Source of the DNA: Zygnema cylindricum
Lineage: Eukaryota > Streptophyta > Zygnematophyceae > Zygnematales > Zygnemataceae
DNA length: 64,000 nt
Direction: 5' to 3'
Assembly: GCA_037447655.1 (NCBI GenBank)
Contig: JBBHKE010000893.1
Span: 164,863 to 228,862, forward strand
A program made the translations under genes and the position numbers. Of this stretch, positions 12,333 to 24,046 are shown piece after piece. How positions within the stretch are numbered: position 1 is the first letter of the stretch; each line of letters starts with the position of its first letter. The notes under the pieces were generated by a model, which was not told where the DNA came from, ran no database searches, and saw only the letters and a list, made by a program, of their open reading frames with translations.

Positions 12333-13854
12333 TAATACTAAAAAAAAAGCAATAATTATAAAACAAAAAAAAAAATTATGCATTTAAAAGATCTCGGGTG
12401 GATCTAAGACACAAAAGATCACTAATAATTGAAACCGCTAGTGACTCTTCTTTGGTATCGTGTTTTCGGCATCCGAAAAATTGCATTCAGACATGGAACT
12501 AGAAATCGGAATAGCTAGAATAGATCTAGCAACACCGGCTAGAATAAGAAATCCTCTTTCTTTCGCACGTACATTTGATTTTATTTTCCAACATTCAGGT
12601 ATGTTAAAGTTCAATCTTTCCTCGTTCGTTAATTTTAAATCAAAATAAAGTTCCAATTCGTCACTAACGAACGTTTTTTGCCGTTGGTAATAAAAACCTA
12701 ATTTTCGTCATCTCTCTCACCAAAAAAATTATGGAAACCAACTTAAAATGGTCAAAGGTCCTCGCAACACATCGACCCCTCCATTTTCGCAATTTTTTTA
12801 CCGTCACTCGTTTTCGCCTGCGTTTTTTAAAAAACTTACGCACAAGTCCTCTGGAACTATTTGTGTTGACCAAAGTTGAAAATATGTGAGTGTTGTTGTT
12901 CTACAACCACCGTTGCAGGAGGTGGACCAGCAGTAGTAGTGGAAGTAGACATGAAAACCAACAGAAACTATCAAAGTACCTACTCAACAGCCAACTTTGA
13001 ACTCACACAAAATATGACTCAGAAATCCAATATACCTTAAATTTGCCATAGTGATACAAAATAGAGTAAAATGACAATTCCCAAAATTGCAGCCCAATTG
13101 ACCAAGTAAACCATAAGATATGATGTCTAGAAGTTTCCCAAAAGCTGCCCTTAGAAAATCATATTCCCAAAACTGGATACTACAAAATTGGCTAAGTCCT
13201 AAGTTATATGCTCAAAGTGTGTATCTAATGATCTACACTAATTTGGGTACCCGTTACTACGGTTATTATCCTGACTAATGACAAAGCATCCTACCTGTAC
13301 GTCACTGTACTTCAAAACCCTAATTATCATTTTCCAAAAACCGGATTAATGGAACACTGCTTTTTATTACACTAGATTACAAAACAATGCTATTCATATA
13401 TTTCCGGATATTGAACCATACACAAAAAGTTCCAACCGTACACAAAACATTCCAAATGCTTAGTCAGCGGTAGTCGCTAAAATCTTACTGAATGCGGTCG
13501 TGTAGTACGAAGCACTTGAGTGTTTCGTCACTTGTGGTCCCACGCGAATCACGCTTGTGGTCCCTCGTGAATCACGCTTGTGGTCCCAGGTAAATTGCGT
13601 CCGTTGGAACAAATTCAATCAACGATGGTACCGTCGAACTGTACCATACATTTTTGGAATACCCGGTTCAGATCACGTTCGTCCGATCGTGTGAATCAAA
13701 TAGTCAACTGCCTGACGCGTGTGGTTGACTGTCGGCGCCACTCCGAAAAACCATCATACGTTCTCTTGCCGACACGTGTCCCTGTAAAAATACAATACAC
13801 TCTACTGTACTTTTTGCTACTGTAACGCTAATTAAGGTAAGTATTGCAATAGAC
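11827..13854. other. hAT-A interior without intact genes
   Basis: AT-rich decayed sequence containing the (TA)n run at 12288-12328, the hAT remnant at 12438-12656 and nothing else I could identify. A TTGTGGTCCC-type short direct repeat (three copies) lies at 13532-13590. Confidence 0.5.
12438..12656 (-). pseudogene. hAT transposase C-terminal (dimerisation) remnant
   Basis: The minus strand encodes a 72-residue fragment with the hAT C-terminal signature: CWKIKSN, a short linker, GFLILAGVARSILAIPISSS, then MSECNFSDAENTIPKKS. In the family this is WWK..., FP.L...AR.ILAIP.S, then SE..FS.AG......R; the catalytic Glu (SE) is kept. A stop follows KKSH, and coding potential beyond it is broken (RF...VLDPPEIF). 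No long frame covers the rest of the transposase. It sits inside hAT-A and is most simply its own transposase. The (TA)n run at 12288-12328 lies downstream. Confidence 0.78.
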
Positions 13855-14346
13855 TACACCGCGAATCGCTATTAGCGTACATGACGCTAATTGGGGTACC
13901 CCTTTTTTTGGGGCAAATTCTCAAATAGAATAAAGTACGCTAAATGTTTTTGCACGTTATTTGAGGTACCCCGCTCAATGCGGTTCATAACTGTAATTTA
14001 GTTCCCTTTTAAATAGTGTGGTGTACGGACTGTTATATCTGTACTACACCGTACATTTTTATATTTAAAAGTACAGAAAATATAATAATATATAATTGCG
14101 TAAATATTTTCCGGCATACGCAGATGTCAAAAAAACGCGACGGCGTACGATTTGAACAGTTTCGTACAAATTTGTTTTTTAGTGTGGACATATTATGTGC
14201 TGAAAATTTTTACAAAGCAGTTACAAATTAGAGTACATGATAAATTAGTATCATGGTGTACCCGAAAAAACACAATTTACCGTAAAGTACGCTAATTGTT
14301 TCATTACGCTATCTATTTCATTACGCTAATAGCGATTCACGGTGTA
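13855..14346. mobile_element. TACAC-family element, 492 bp
   Basis: Left TACACCGCGAATCGCTATTA then GCGTACATGACGC; right, inverted, TACACCGTGAATCGCTATTA then GCGTAATG. Intact termini with TA at both ends. Confidence 0.82.
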
Positions 14347-14823
14347 CTTATAAAATATTCTGAGTTAAATTTACCCCTATTTACTGAAATAAAGATTTGT
14401 AAATTACAACAAGTGTTACTTATTAAAGTACCATTTGTTGACTTGCATTGATAAATTATGAAACATGTATTACAAGCCACAAAACCTCCCCCTTTACTAT
14501 GCATTTGTTTGATATTTAGTTTCATTGACATGTTCAATTTTTTTTCAACAACTTAAAGTGGCCTTGTTTTCTTTCACTAGGTAATATTGAGCAATTTCAC
14601 CATATTTTTTTTTTGAAGTCCGTTTTGGATTATAGTTTTAAGAGAAGCGAGAATGCTTTTCTCTAATTTGGTGTATGACTAGGTTTTGTTTGACCTGTGG
14701 TCATGTTTCTCTAACTGAAATAGCAATTCATTTTTTCGATTTATTGTTTGAAACATGTGAATAAGCTAATAGTTAGGATATATCGTGGGAAATTGATGTA
14801 ATAATTTGATTTCCGCTGAGATA

Positions 14824-15512
14824 GGGTGAATTTCCATTAGACGAGAAATGAGGTTGTTGACAAAAACCCAGGCCTCTCCGTACTACACCGTACCTCTTAT
14901 TTTGTTTTTACTAGAAAAACATCATTACAGATAATTTTGCCAATATTCTCCAAAATTTAGGGAGTTTTTGATATTTTTTCGGGAAGCATTCGCTTCAAAA
15001 GTTTATGTAATTGGTGATGTACCTCGCGAGGTATATCACCAATTACATACAAATTTGAGCCGCGGCACGCTGGATAATGAGCATACGTGTCAAGCTGGCA
15101 ACCAACGGAAATCAAAAAAATTGGCACACGATACATGCATTCAAAAATCCAACAAAAAATACAAACAAAAAGTCATAACGCACTTTCGTCACCCTAATTT
15201 TAGCAACGCCCATTCGTCACGCGAAGAACCAAAAACTCTACAAATATGAGGTGGTAGTTGACAATGCGTCTACAAAGAGGACAAAAGTTGTGTTGTACGA
15301 TGACATGGTATGCACGTAAATGGTACGCAAATGAAGATTTTTGGTCGGTGTAAAAATCATTGACGATTTTCAATATCCGATCTTAACTTACAGTGTACCA
15401 CTAAATTATGAACACGTGGATTACAGACTCCGCGCAATGGAACTTCGTTCAAAGTGAAGCATTCTGTAATGTTGGTCGTATAATTACAGAATGACCTAAT
15501 GGAACTTCACCC
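14824..15512. mobile_element. PIF/Harbinger-like MITE, second copy, with a 44-bp palindrome
   Basis: Left GGGTGAATTTCCATTAG; right, inverted, GGGTGAAGTTCCATTAG. Flanks ata and tta (the TTA duplication is eroded). Same family as 8889-9619 in inverted orientation. At 15005-15048 it contains a palindrome with 22-bp arms matching at 21 positions, centred on CTCGCGAG. Confidence 0.75.
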
Positions 15513-16547
15513 TTATTGACTAATAAACAATACATGTCGCATGACATTAACATAAAAATATGATAGATTTGTGGAAACACGGTTTAAAACGCATAATTAA
15601 CACTTTGCAACAATGTACGATATATGAGTAAACCAATATTTACGATTTGTCACGTGATATTGACATAATAATTTGTCATATTTTTGGAAACACTATAAAA
15701 AGTGCATTATTAATACTTTACAATAGATTATGATTTGCGGCCTTTAACTTTAGTAAGATTCGCGAAATGAATACTGTCAGTACAGTGTCAAATTTGCGAC
15801 ACTAGTAACGATGTCACGTACTTCCACGATACCAAAAGTATAGAGTGCAATAATGTTGGAAAAAAAAAACAAAATTTTCTTTTTTTTTGTTTTTTGCTTG
15901 ACCGACCGTAACCGACTTTTTTTTTCTTGTGAATCAACCGACCGCGACTGCCCGACCCCCAAAATTTGGCAATGAGATCCGTTCTAAATCCGGCGTGGGC
16001 GGTCGGTTAACAGTCGGTCACGGTTTCGGTTGACCGTTTGCGACCTCTGTTTGATAGTTAGGGTTAACCCAACGTGAGCATATGCGATACATCGACTATC
16101 CTCGGCAGCGTTTTTGAATCTTCCGAGTACGACCGAGGTCCCAAAACAAGGTCAATCGACGGTGTATGTTCACTCCATGAAATCAACTTGGGATAACAAC
16201 AAACTGTCGAGCGAGTTTACTGACGAAAACGCCCACCAATTACGCGCCTAGATAATTAAAATTAACATAGATTTGATTGCCAAAAACGCGATGGTAAGGC
16301 CATCAATGCCAAACCATGATCGAAACTAAATTAGTTGGTGACCATCATATGTAAAGGACCAACCTCCATACGGAATAAAAGCACAACAAATGTTAAACAA
16401 CAATAAAAGCCTAAAAGGGAAAGCAAATACAACATATAAAACTAAAACCAAATAGTAGTAACACTTACAACTACCCTAAACCTAAGACTATGCCACCTTT
16501 AGGGTCACAACTACAAACATGGTTTATATGCGCCGGTAACACGGGGA

Positions 16548-19286
16548 TTAAGTCTCCCAATCCTCAACATTCATACACCATCGCGCTTTGTCGAATAACT
16601 GTCGAAGCTTAGGAATGTTGAAAAGTGAGAGGGATACGGTGGCAGTACAAAGCCGACATGAGAGTTGAAGAAGAGTTGCTAATTCCTCTAACTTAAAAAT
16701 ATCGTCGAGTGCAATCACATGAAAATTTGTCGAATGTAAATTTTGAGGTCCCAATTATTTCTATAAGAAAAGGTATAAAGTTTCAAATGAGTCTCGGTGC
16801 GTGTAGTAGCGTTCTTTATAAGTTCATGCATCACGGGCCGCAACACCGATATGCAATGTCGCGCGTGACGAAACATGGGATAATGTAGGGTAAATGAGAA
16901 CCACATCACCCAATGTTCTTGCATCTCCCTGTAAAAACAAATGATCCACACGAAGGTCTCGTGTACCCTTTGATTTAAAACGTGACGGAAGTATATGTGA
17001 CACTTCGTTCTTGATTGTGTAGCCTGCTTCACAATTCACGGCAACGATGGCATCTAGTACCATGTTGTGTGTTTTTTATCGCTCTCCATCGTGTAAGCAA
17101 TGAACAAAATAAACTTTATGCTCGTTTATAGGTTGACCACAAATGCAAAAAGGCTTGCCAAAAAGTGATGGGTGCGGCAAGCCCAGCGAAACGAGGTAGA
17201 AAATTTAGAAAAAGATAAACGGAGTGAGGCAATAAATTGGTACAGTAACAAGCCAAGCTCTAGTCGTAGGCCCTGAACAATACCACAATCAAACGTCGGT
17301 TTAGCCGCAAGGAGCAACTCAAGTAGATTGTTGAATTCAACGCCGACTACGTTATTGGCGATATGTTGTTGCATTCGTGTGTGACTTCTAGCGGCGAGGT
17401 AAGGGAGCGTATGAAAATCATCTTGAGCCTCAACTGGTAAAGCCCTCGAGAAGACAATAACAATTGTCAAAATGGAAATAGGCTTTTATCGACGTGAGAT
17501 ACCACATGAGGTAAAATACGAGTATTGTCATGCAAAAATCGCGACGTACCGATATATGCCATAAGAGTGAAACTCCCTAAGGAAGCGGTTGGCACCAAGT
17601 TTGCTAAGCGACTGTCACCAAATATCGAAACCTCTGCATAAAGACTAGTAAAGTCGCCCACCTACGAGGAAGTAGACCTTCTTAACGATCAAAGGTACCA
17701 TGGGCGACAAGATTATAAAAAATTCCAAAGAGGCGATCCTCCATTTGTGAAAGAGAGGAAAAGATATAAGAGCTTGGGGGTAAGGTGCAGGTTAAGTACA
17801 ATAGGGGTTAGACAAAACAACGAGTTAGGATAACATACGTCACTTGAGAATTTGGAGTTTCGAGAATGTCCTCAAAATAGGAGAGATCATGCATGATGTC
17901 GCCTTTAACAATTATATTAACAAAACGAGGGGCTCTAATAAGGGAACTTAATGCCCTTATACTCGATTCATGAGTGGAAATGCTAGATTTTCCAAAGCGA
18001 GAGAGAAAATCGGTGAGAGACCACATGACTACATTGGACAGATTTACTGACTTTGTTTAAAAAATGCAACTTAGTAAGTTGCTCTTAAAAGGGTTGAAAG
18101 GAAGCAACAACCTCGTCTGACAGGTTAATGATATGAGCATGTTATAGAATAAATATGAACAAACAACTTTGAAACGCTAAAGACAAAGCTTATATAGCTT
18201 GTAGATGAGTGAATGCAAATAAATGAGCCCTTAAAAGGTCACCCTAACATGTATGAATTACATTTTATAAAGTGATGACGCCCCCCCGATTGGCCTCTCA
18301 TTAGATAAAGCATGAGGATGGATACAAAGCAAAAAACCCAAAAAAAATGTAAAGTTTGGTTATTGGGAAATGAGGCCCATCGTAGCTCACGAAATATGGC
18401 GTTGCCATCAACGCTGTTCATTGGCAATGTCAACTTGGAGAACTACCCAATCCCGATGCAAGTCAAGAATCTCCTGTTAATCGCGTACAACCGCCTCTCA
18501 AACTCTCCGCGTTGCGACACCAAAGTGATGTGGGGAAAAATGATATTGGAAAAATCATAAAATTTGTAAACACATTGATATCGCTATTAGAATGTACAAA
18601 ATACATTCTAAATGTCATTGACAGTAATTGGGCGAACTCTATCGGCAAGCTTCTTAAAAGCAACAAGATGCGCGACTGCCAAAAGTGGGACTATTGGGGG
18701 TGGTAGATGCCCTCGAGCTAGTAAGGAAGTCACCTTACACAACAAATCAAAACCTTCCGATGGATTTATCAAAAGAAAAAAATTGCGGAGAAGCTCGTGT
18801 AATAACCCCGGGGGTCATCCATTTGAGAGACAAGATTGTTTAACCCGAGCTCAAGCAAAGGTTTTTCAATCGAGATCAAAGAGTTATCGAGGTTCATACG
18901 AGTCAACAAAGAACAAAACTTCATTGGGTACTGCGCAGTGAAGGACTTGGAGGCCTTCAACTATCGGTTCGTGGTTGGAGAAGGAGTGGAAGGCCGAAGT
19001 ACATGAGCACCACGAGAGAGCTCACCACACCGGGCTGTAGAGGTAGAAAGCGAATCTAGATCGTAAAGCTTCGGAATAGTGGACAACGTTCGAGGAGGGG
19101 TTACTGAATGGCCAAATACACGATCTTTATGTTCTTGTTGAAGAGATTCCCAATCCCCACGTAGAAAACTTTGACATCGCGAGCGTGTCTCCCGTGGCCC
19201 ATCAACACCCCTTTGGTGAGGTAAGACCAGAACCCAAAGTGGAAATAAAAGGAAAAGATGCTATGCCACCTGATTGTTGATGTCAT
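16548..19286 (-). pseudogene. decayed non-LTR-type retroelement, C-terminal part recognisable
   Basis: On the minus strand, frames broken by stops and shifts can be read in series. The clearest part (about 17240 down to 16720) reads LVSLGLPHPSLFGKPFCICG, then QPINEHKVYFVHC, a stop, MVLDAIVAVNCEAGYTIKNE, ending with RDLRVDHLFL, LGDVVLIYP and GVAARDA. This CxC...H...HC element followed by E...RDxxVD and a D-V-x-x-x-x-P segment is the usual tail of reverse transcriptase proteins seen in LINE-like elements of algae and other eukaryotes. Open pieces upstream (17126-17470, 17467-17661, 17808-18026) fit a decayed upstream part, but I could not find the catalytic YxDD motif. Element ends were not found. 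Confidence 0.5.
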
Positions 19287-20169
19287 CTGTCAAGTGCCCA
19301 AGTAGGAACCGAAGTGTTATTACTGATAACGATTTATCGGAATTTATTGTTCCCCGTACCAATAACGATGACAATAAACGATGTATCAGTTATCTAACTT
19401 ATCGCCAAAAGGAAACTCAGCGATTCACAACACTATTAAAGTTACAGGTATGTGCAGTACACCTATCGTATTAATGTGTACTACGCCACTTAAAACATCT
19501 TTCATCCCATCACTAATGTCCGAAGTTTCATTGGAAACCACCAACCGTAGACCAGAAACTTCTGGATCAATCTTAACCGTCAGATTTACAATGGGCAAGT
19601 GTTCAAGTGAAAAAAGATATTTGAGTAGAAAAAAGTATTAACGCTATTAGCGATGGACGTCCACCCTGCTTCCCGTGACTACGACATGTTCCAGCCGTCT
19701 TACGACACAAACTGCACAGCGGCAATGATACATTGCTGTAACTGAAGTGAAAACTAGGTAGCTAACGTGGCGTAGCTGTAGAATTCAATAACATAACAGC
19801 AACTAATGTACCACAAATGAACAGAATTTCCAGGGCCTGAAAAAGTGATCTCCATTACTGATTTACTGCAGCCACGTCCGCAGCTTTAGAGTATTCAGCT
19901 AGACAATTCTGCCACGTGTCGATTTAATGCAATATAAGGGAACTACGTGGCAATCTGCAGAATGCTTGCCAGGAAGCGCAGAAGCCCATGCAGAGACGCA
20001 TTGTCACGAGTCTTGGGCAGGATATGTGACAGAGCACGTTAGTACTCTGTCTGGACAAGTTTACGGAAAAGAACGTAAGCAAAGTAGCCCTGCCGAATGT
20101 GTTTTGACTTGTCGAAGACATGCTTACAAAAAGGGGCACGTGTACCGCACAAAATAGGCAACTTAGGGC

Positions 20170-20297
20170 GTGTTCCCATGTGTTCAAGTAAGGGTTTTTT
20201 TCCGTCGTTATCACAGAAAATGGGACTTCCAACGAGAAAATATTACGCCGTACGAAAAATGGGCAAAAAAACAAGTACATTTTGCGTCACAAAGTGA
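20170..20297. mobile_element. truncated PIF/Harbinger terminus
   Basis: Starts TTAGGGCGTGTTCCCATGTG and runs through CCGTCGTTATC to AAGTACATTTTGCGTCAC. This matches the inverted right end of 10288-11061 over about 130 bp. The other end is missing. Confidence 0.65.
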
Positions 20298-20520
20298 ATG
20301 CTTGAAATAAGTACCACGTGTCTTGCCAGTTTTGCACCCAGGTTCAATCAGGAAACAAGTTAATACTTTTGGAAGATTTTGGAAGTGCTTTGTTCTTCAA
20401 AATCTCTTATTGAAAGGATAAACATTTGTCTTTATTTTGGTTACCTTGAAGGTCCATAGAATTCAAACGTTCGAGCTTCATTCCTTAAATCTTGTTTCTT
20501 TCTCATCCTTGAAAAATAAA

Positions 20521-21533
20521 ATGGTGTCCATTTTATTGAGAAGACTACAGGCAACTGGGAAATTGGCATATAAAACCGCCTGTAAGTACAGAATAAAACT
20601 AAATAACCAAAACAGAAACTGGACGAAAAATATAAACCTGCTAAGTGGAACAAGCAAAAGTTATTTTCATTTCATTTATGAGCAAACATGTGTACCGACT
20701 AAACTGAATAACATACTTCATCCGCTGAACTTGCACTTAATGTCAATTTTTGACATTCGAGCTTTATGTGAGCCAGTTGACAATGTAATCCATATTTGTT
20801 TTATCCAAACATTGAAATCCGACAATTTCTATTTTGTTCTTTTATTAATTGCTTCAGCATGGATGTTCTTATATATACACCTTTACCTTTGTATTTACCT
20901 TTACCTTTGCATTTACCTTTACCTTTATTTATATATCTTATGTCTATGTTCTTACAACAGAGCTCGATTACATGTTTGTAAAAGTAAGTTGAAGAGATAT
21001 GCAAACTTTTTGAGTTCAACCTTTAAGTAAAATTTATATAACGTGGAAGAGATATATCGGCTTTATTTACAAAAGAATGATGCTAAATCATCTGAGGCAG
21101 GCGTAATTATAGTTATTTTTTGTTTTTAATCAACATTTTTCCTGTTTTCAGTTTCACAGAAACAATTTGCTTCTGGTTTGTTTTTCACCTCTATGAAAAA
21201 ATGAAATTTATTATTTAGTAATTTGTCAAGTTGGAACTAAAGAGATTATTTGCTTTGTCCTACTATTAAGAGTAACTTGCCAATATCAAACTTCAGAAAA
21301 CTTCATAGTTGCAAAACATCATTCAGTTGTTGTTTTGAGACCAGAAGGAAAGCTGGAAGGAAAATTGTAGACCAGGAAAATAACAGTGAAAAATGGATGT
21401 TTATAATTCAGTTTAAACAGCTTTTTGCTTCTTTTGTTTGCTTTCCAGTTAACCAAGGATTCACCTCATATCTCGCTAAAACATTTTCGTTGCTATATAT
21501 AAAAAAGAACGACGATATATAGCAACCCGGATG

Positions 21534-21629
<96 letters not shown>

Positions 21630-22162
21630 AAACACCCCTGACTCTCCTGTTTTTGAAAGAACAGACACCAGTTTGGACTCTCCTCTCATGAACAGGCCTC
21701 GATTCACAGTCACGAAAGTGACTCTCTGCACCCATAATTTTTCAATTTTTACGTAGATTTATGTCTTGTACTTGTACATTTTGCTCCTCCAAAATGATAT
21801 AAAAAATTGTCCGTGTACCTTTTGCAGATATGAATAATCGAAACCAATGCATAACAAGGTCTGTCGATACATCTCGAAACCTTGTAACTTGTCAAAATTA
21901 TTTCGGGACTTGGAGGTCTCCGTTGCTAAGATCAGCAGTGGATCACGAGGCAACATACGAACTGGCAAAGAAAAAAGGCGTAATTCCCGACGAGAAAGTT
22001 CAAGCAGCGTCCGATGATCCAATGGCAACCTGGGAAGAAGCTAAAGCTCAGACAAGACAAGATGATGTGAAGACCAACGATCACGAAGGTCCTGTGTATG
22101 AAAAAGATCAGGACGAAAAAGTGCAGGAGAGGTCAAGGATAGCAGAAACTTCTACAGATTAA
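20521..22162 (+). CDS. small protein with mitochondrial-type N-terminus, function unknown
   Basis: Two exons, 20521-20581 and 21828-22162, with donor CT|GTAAGT and acceptor TTTTGCAG; phases join (GCC T|AT). The product is 131 aa. The N-terminus MVSILLRRLQATGKLAYKTA is amphipathic, rich in Arg/Lys and hydroxylated residues and free of acids, as in mitochondrial presequences. The C-terminal half is very hydrophilic (ATYELAKKKGVIPDEKVQA, ATWEEAKAQTRQDD) and probably unstructured or helical. I recognise no family; a stress-type LEA-like protein is one guess. The intron holds a (TA)n run at 21535-21623. The start is the first ATG in frame. Support comes from the open, hydrophilic 110-codon second exon and clean splice sites. 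Confidence 0.5.
20880..20936. repeat. (CTTTAC)n-type repeat
   Basis: CCTTTACCTTTGTATTTA-like 6-bp units, about nine copies, in the intron of the small gene. Confidence 0.7.
21535..21623. repeat. (TA)n microsatellite
   Basis: About 44 uninterrupted TA units in the intron of the small gene; likely to form cruciforms and to be length-variable. Confidence 0.97.
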
Positions 22163-23155
22163 GTGATTTGTAGAAGAATGACGGCGAAATTGTGCATAGT
22201 GTATGCCATTGTAAATTGATTGTGTTGAAAAGTTACTGTGATTTAGGTTGTGTGAATAACACTAGGTTTGAGTCCCTTTAAGTTGGGAAATTGGTCAGAT
22301 AAGTGCCTCCCTTCTCAGCAACATGCCTCACACTTGGATATCCGGGCATGGGTTTGGCATTTCTTGGTAGACAACAATTTCTCTACAATTACTAATTTTA
22401 TAGCTGTTGTTGTTACACCTTAAGTCAAATCAAGTTCGCCATGCTTTAAAACTACAGTGACAAGTGTAAGTTTTACCGCTAATGCGGACTTGAATTACAA
22501 ATGGGAAGTCAAGTATGTTGAATACTTTATGGAGCTGTCATTATTAATCACAAATATTGACATGGATGCATAGTTACAAGGAGTTGTTCATGATAGTTAC
22601 AGAAAACGTGAAAAAGAAAACATGATTGCTTGCCTTCACTACATGTACATTCACGATCACAATTTTAAGTCTTAATTTGACTACTAATGAGTTTTTTCTC
22701 TGATTTTTAAAGCTTGTTGCTTCTGTACATTCTAGTTTGGATTGTGAAGTGGACTTCAAATAAGATAGTTTTTGGCTGTGATGTTGACAAATAGCCACCT
22801 CTGCTTATCAAGAAATATCATAATCCATACAGACGTCAACTTAAGATGGTCGACATAATGTCAGATGTTGGCATCAAAACATACAAAATTGACTATTTCT
22901 TCACAACCTATGATTACTTTTAGGAAGCGATTTGCTATTCCAAAATATGTCAGTTAATGTTATAAAAGCACACTGCCATCGTTATTACTTTATTAGTGCG
23001 TAGGAAACAAAACGTGTTAGGGAACATTATGGACTCGTTGAATCGGCAAATCGGTCGTACATTCGCACGTCAGTTTGTATCGTTCGCGTCGGTTTTCTTC
23101 GTTCGGTATGTTTGTTTGTCGGCCGTACGTTTTGTTTCGTTTAGGCTATGTACGT
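22163..23155. other. intergenic, nothing recognised
   Basis: Presumed 3' region of the small gene followed by anonymous AT-rich sequence. No ORF longer than about 75 codons before 22996. Confidence 0.3.
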
Positions 23156-23816
23156 CAGAGGTCTCAAAAGTCAAAATTTTACATAACCGAAACCGATCGT
23201 TTTTTTTTTTGCAAAATCTGAGTAACCGACGCCCGACTGGGTTATGTCACGCTCCAAAAATTTTAACCGTTAACCGACCGGCGTTTACGAAAATAAAAGT
23301 TAGCCGAAACTCGATTTCTCGCGACTAACCGTACCCGCCGTTAACCGGAAAAGTACAAAATTACAACGCTCATTGTTATTAACGTTAATGTACTTTGCAA
23401 TAATGTACGAAGTATAAATAAGCCAATAATTACGATTTGTCGTGTTCCCTAAGATTTGCGAAATGAAGTGTTACTACTGTGTCAGATTTGCGACGCTTTG
23501 TCGCGTTCTCTAAGATTTGCGAAATGAAGTGTTACTACCGCGTCAGATTTGCGACCCTAATCATGATGTCACGTACTTCCACGATACCAAAGAGTACAAA
23601 GTACAATAATGTTGGATAGTATGGACAGTACAAATTTTTCTTTTTTTTTGGTTTTTTGGTTAACCGACCGTAACTGACTTTTTCTTTTTTTTCTGGTGAA
23701 TCAACCGATCGCAACCGCCCGGCCCCCAAAATTTGGCAACCGAATCCGTTGCAGATCCGGCGCGGGCGGCCGGTTAACGGTCGGTCACGGTTTCGGTTGA
23801 CCGTTTGCGACCTCTG
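23156..23816. mobile_element. 661-bp deletion derivative of hAT-A, with 8-bp TSD
   Basis: Starts CAGAGGTCTCAAAAGTCAAA and ends TGACCGTTTGCGACCTCTG. Flanks are atgtacgt and atgtatgt (7 of 8). The left 235 bp match the left end of hAT-A and the right 420 bp match its right end; the junction is near 23390. It also contains a local direct duplication of about 60 bp (GATTTGCGAAATGAAGTGTT at about 23452 and 23514). Non-coding, so it needs a transposase in trans. Confidence 0.88.
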
Positions 23817-24046
23817 ATGTATGTAGGTACAGTAGAGCTGCTTGAAATTGAGCTTTCGGTCCACCACATTGTTTCAATTTAGTGCGGTGTCCACGTGTCC
23901 AGGGTATGGTTTTGTAGCGGAGTGTTATCGAGGCACTTTTTCTGTACCGTGTATCCTAATGTCTGTGAATTATAGCCTTAGTAAGTCAAGATGAGAGTGA
24001 GAGTGAGAGCTTTGTAAAAGAAAAAGCTTTTTCAACATAATAGATG

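Larger units (their letters stand above)
7517..16049 (-). mobile_element. large hAT transposon (hAT-A), degenerate, carrying nested insertions
   Basis: Termini are CAGAGGTCGCAAAAGTCAAA at the left and, read inward from the right, CAGAGGTCGCAAACGGTCAA. Flanking 8-bp repeats are tctgatgg and tttgatag (6 of 8 identical), the size expected of a hAT target-site duplication. About 240 bp of the left end and about 460 bp of the right end match the compact element at 23156-23816 closely. A decayed hAT dimerisation domain lies inside at 12438-12656 on the minus strand, so this was probably once autonomous. Much of the interior is later insertions: 7848-8048, 8183-11176 (itself nested), 11288-11826, 13855-14346 and 14824-15512. 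Strand is given by the transposase remnant. Confidence 0.8.
16050..20520. other. intergenic, mostly decayed transposon
   Basis: Beyond the LINE-like remnant, 19628-19660 carries a lone TACAC-family end (ACGCTATTAGCGATGGACG) and 20170-20297 a Harbinger fragment. The remainder shows no gene. Confidence 0.4.

Noticed and set aside
12165-12383. IYIYIYIY-containing ORFs (also 21493-21735)
   Set aside because: Translations of (TA)n runs.
21250-21522. 90-codon plus ORF within the small gene's intron
   Set aside because: Low-quality composition; the gene's phases join without it.
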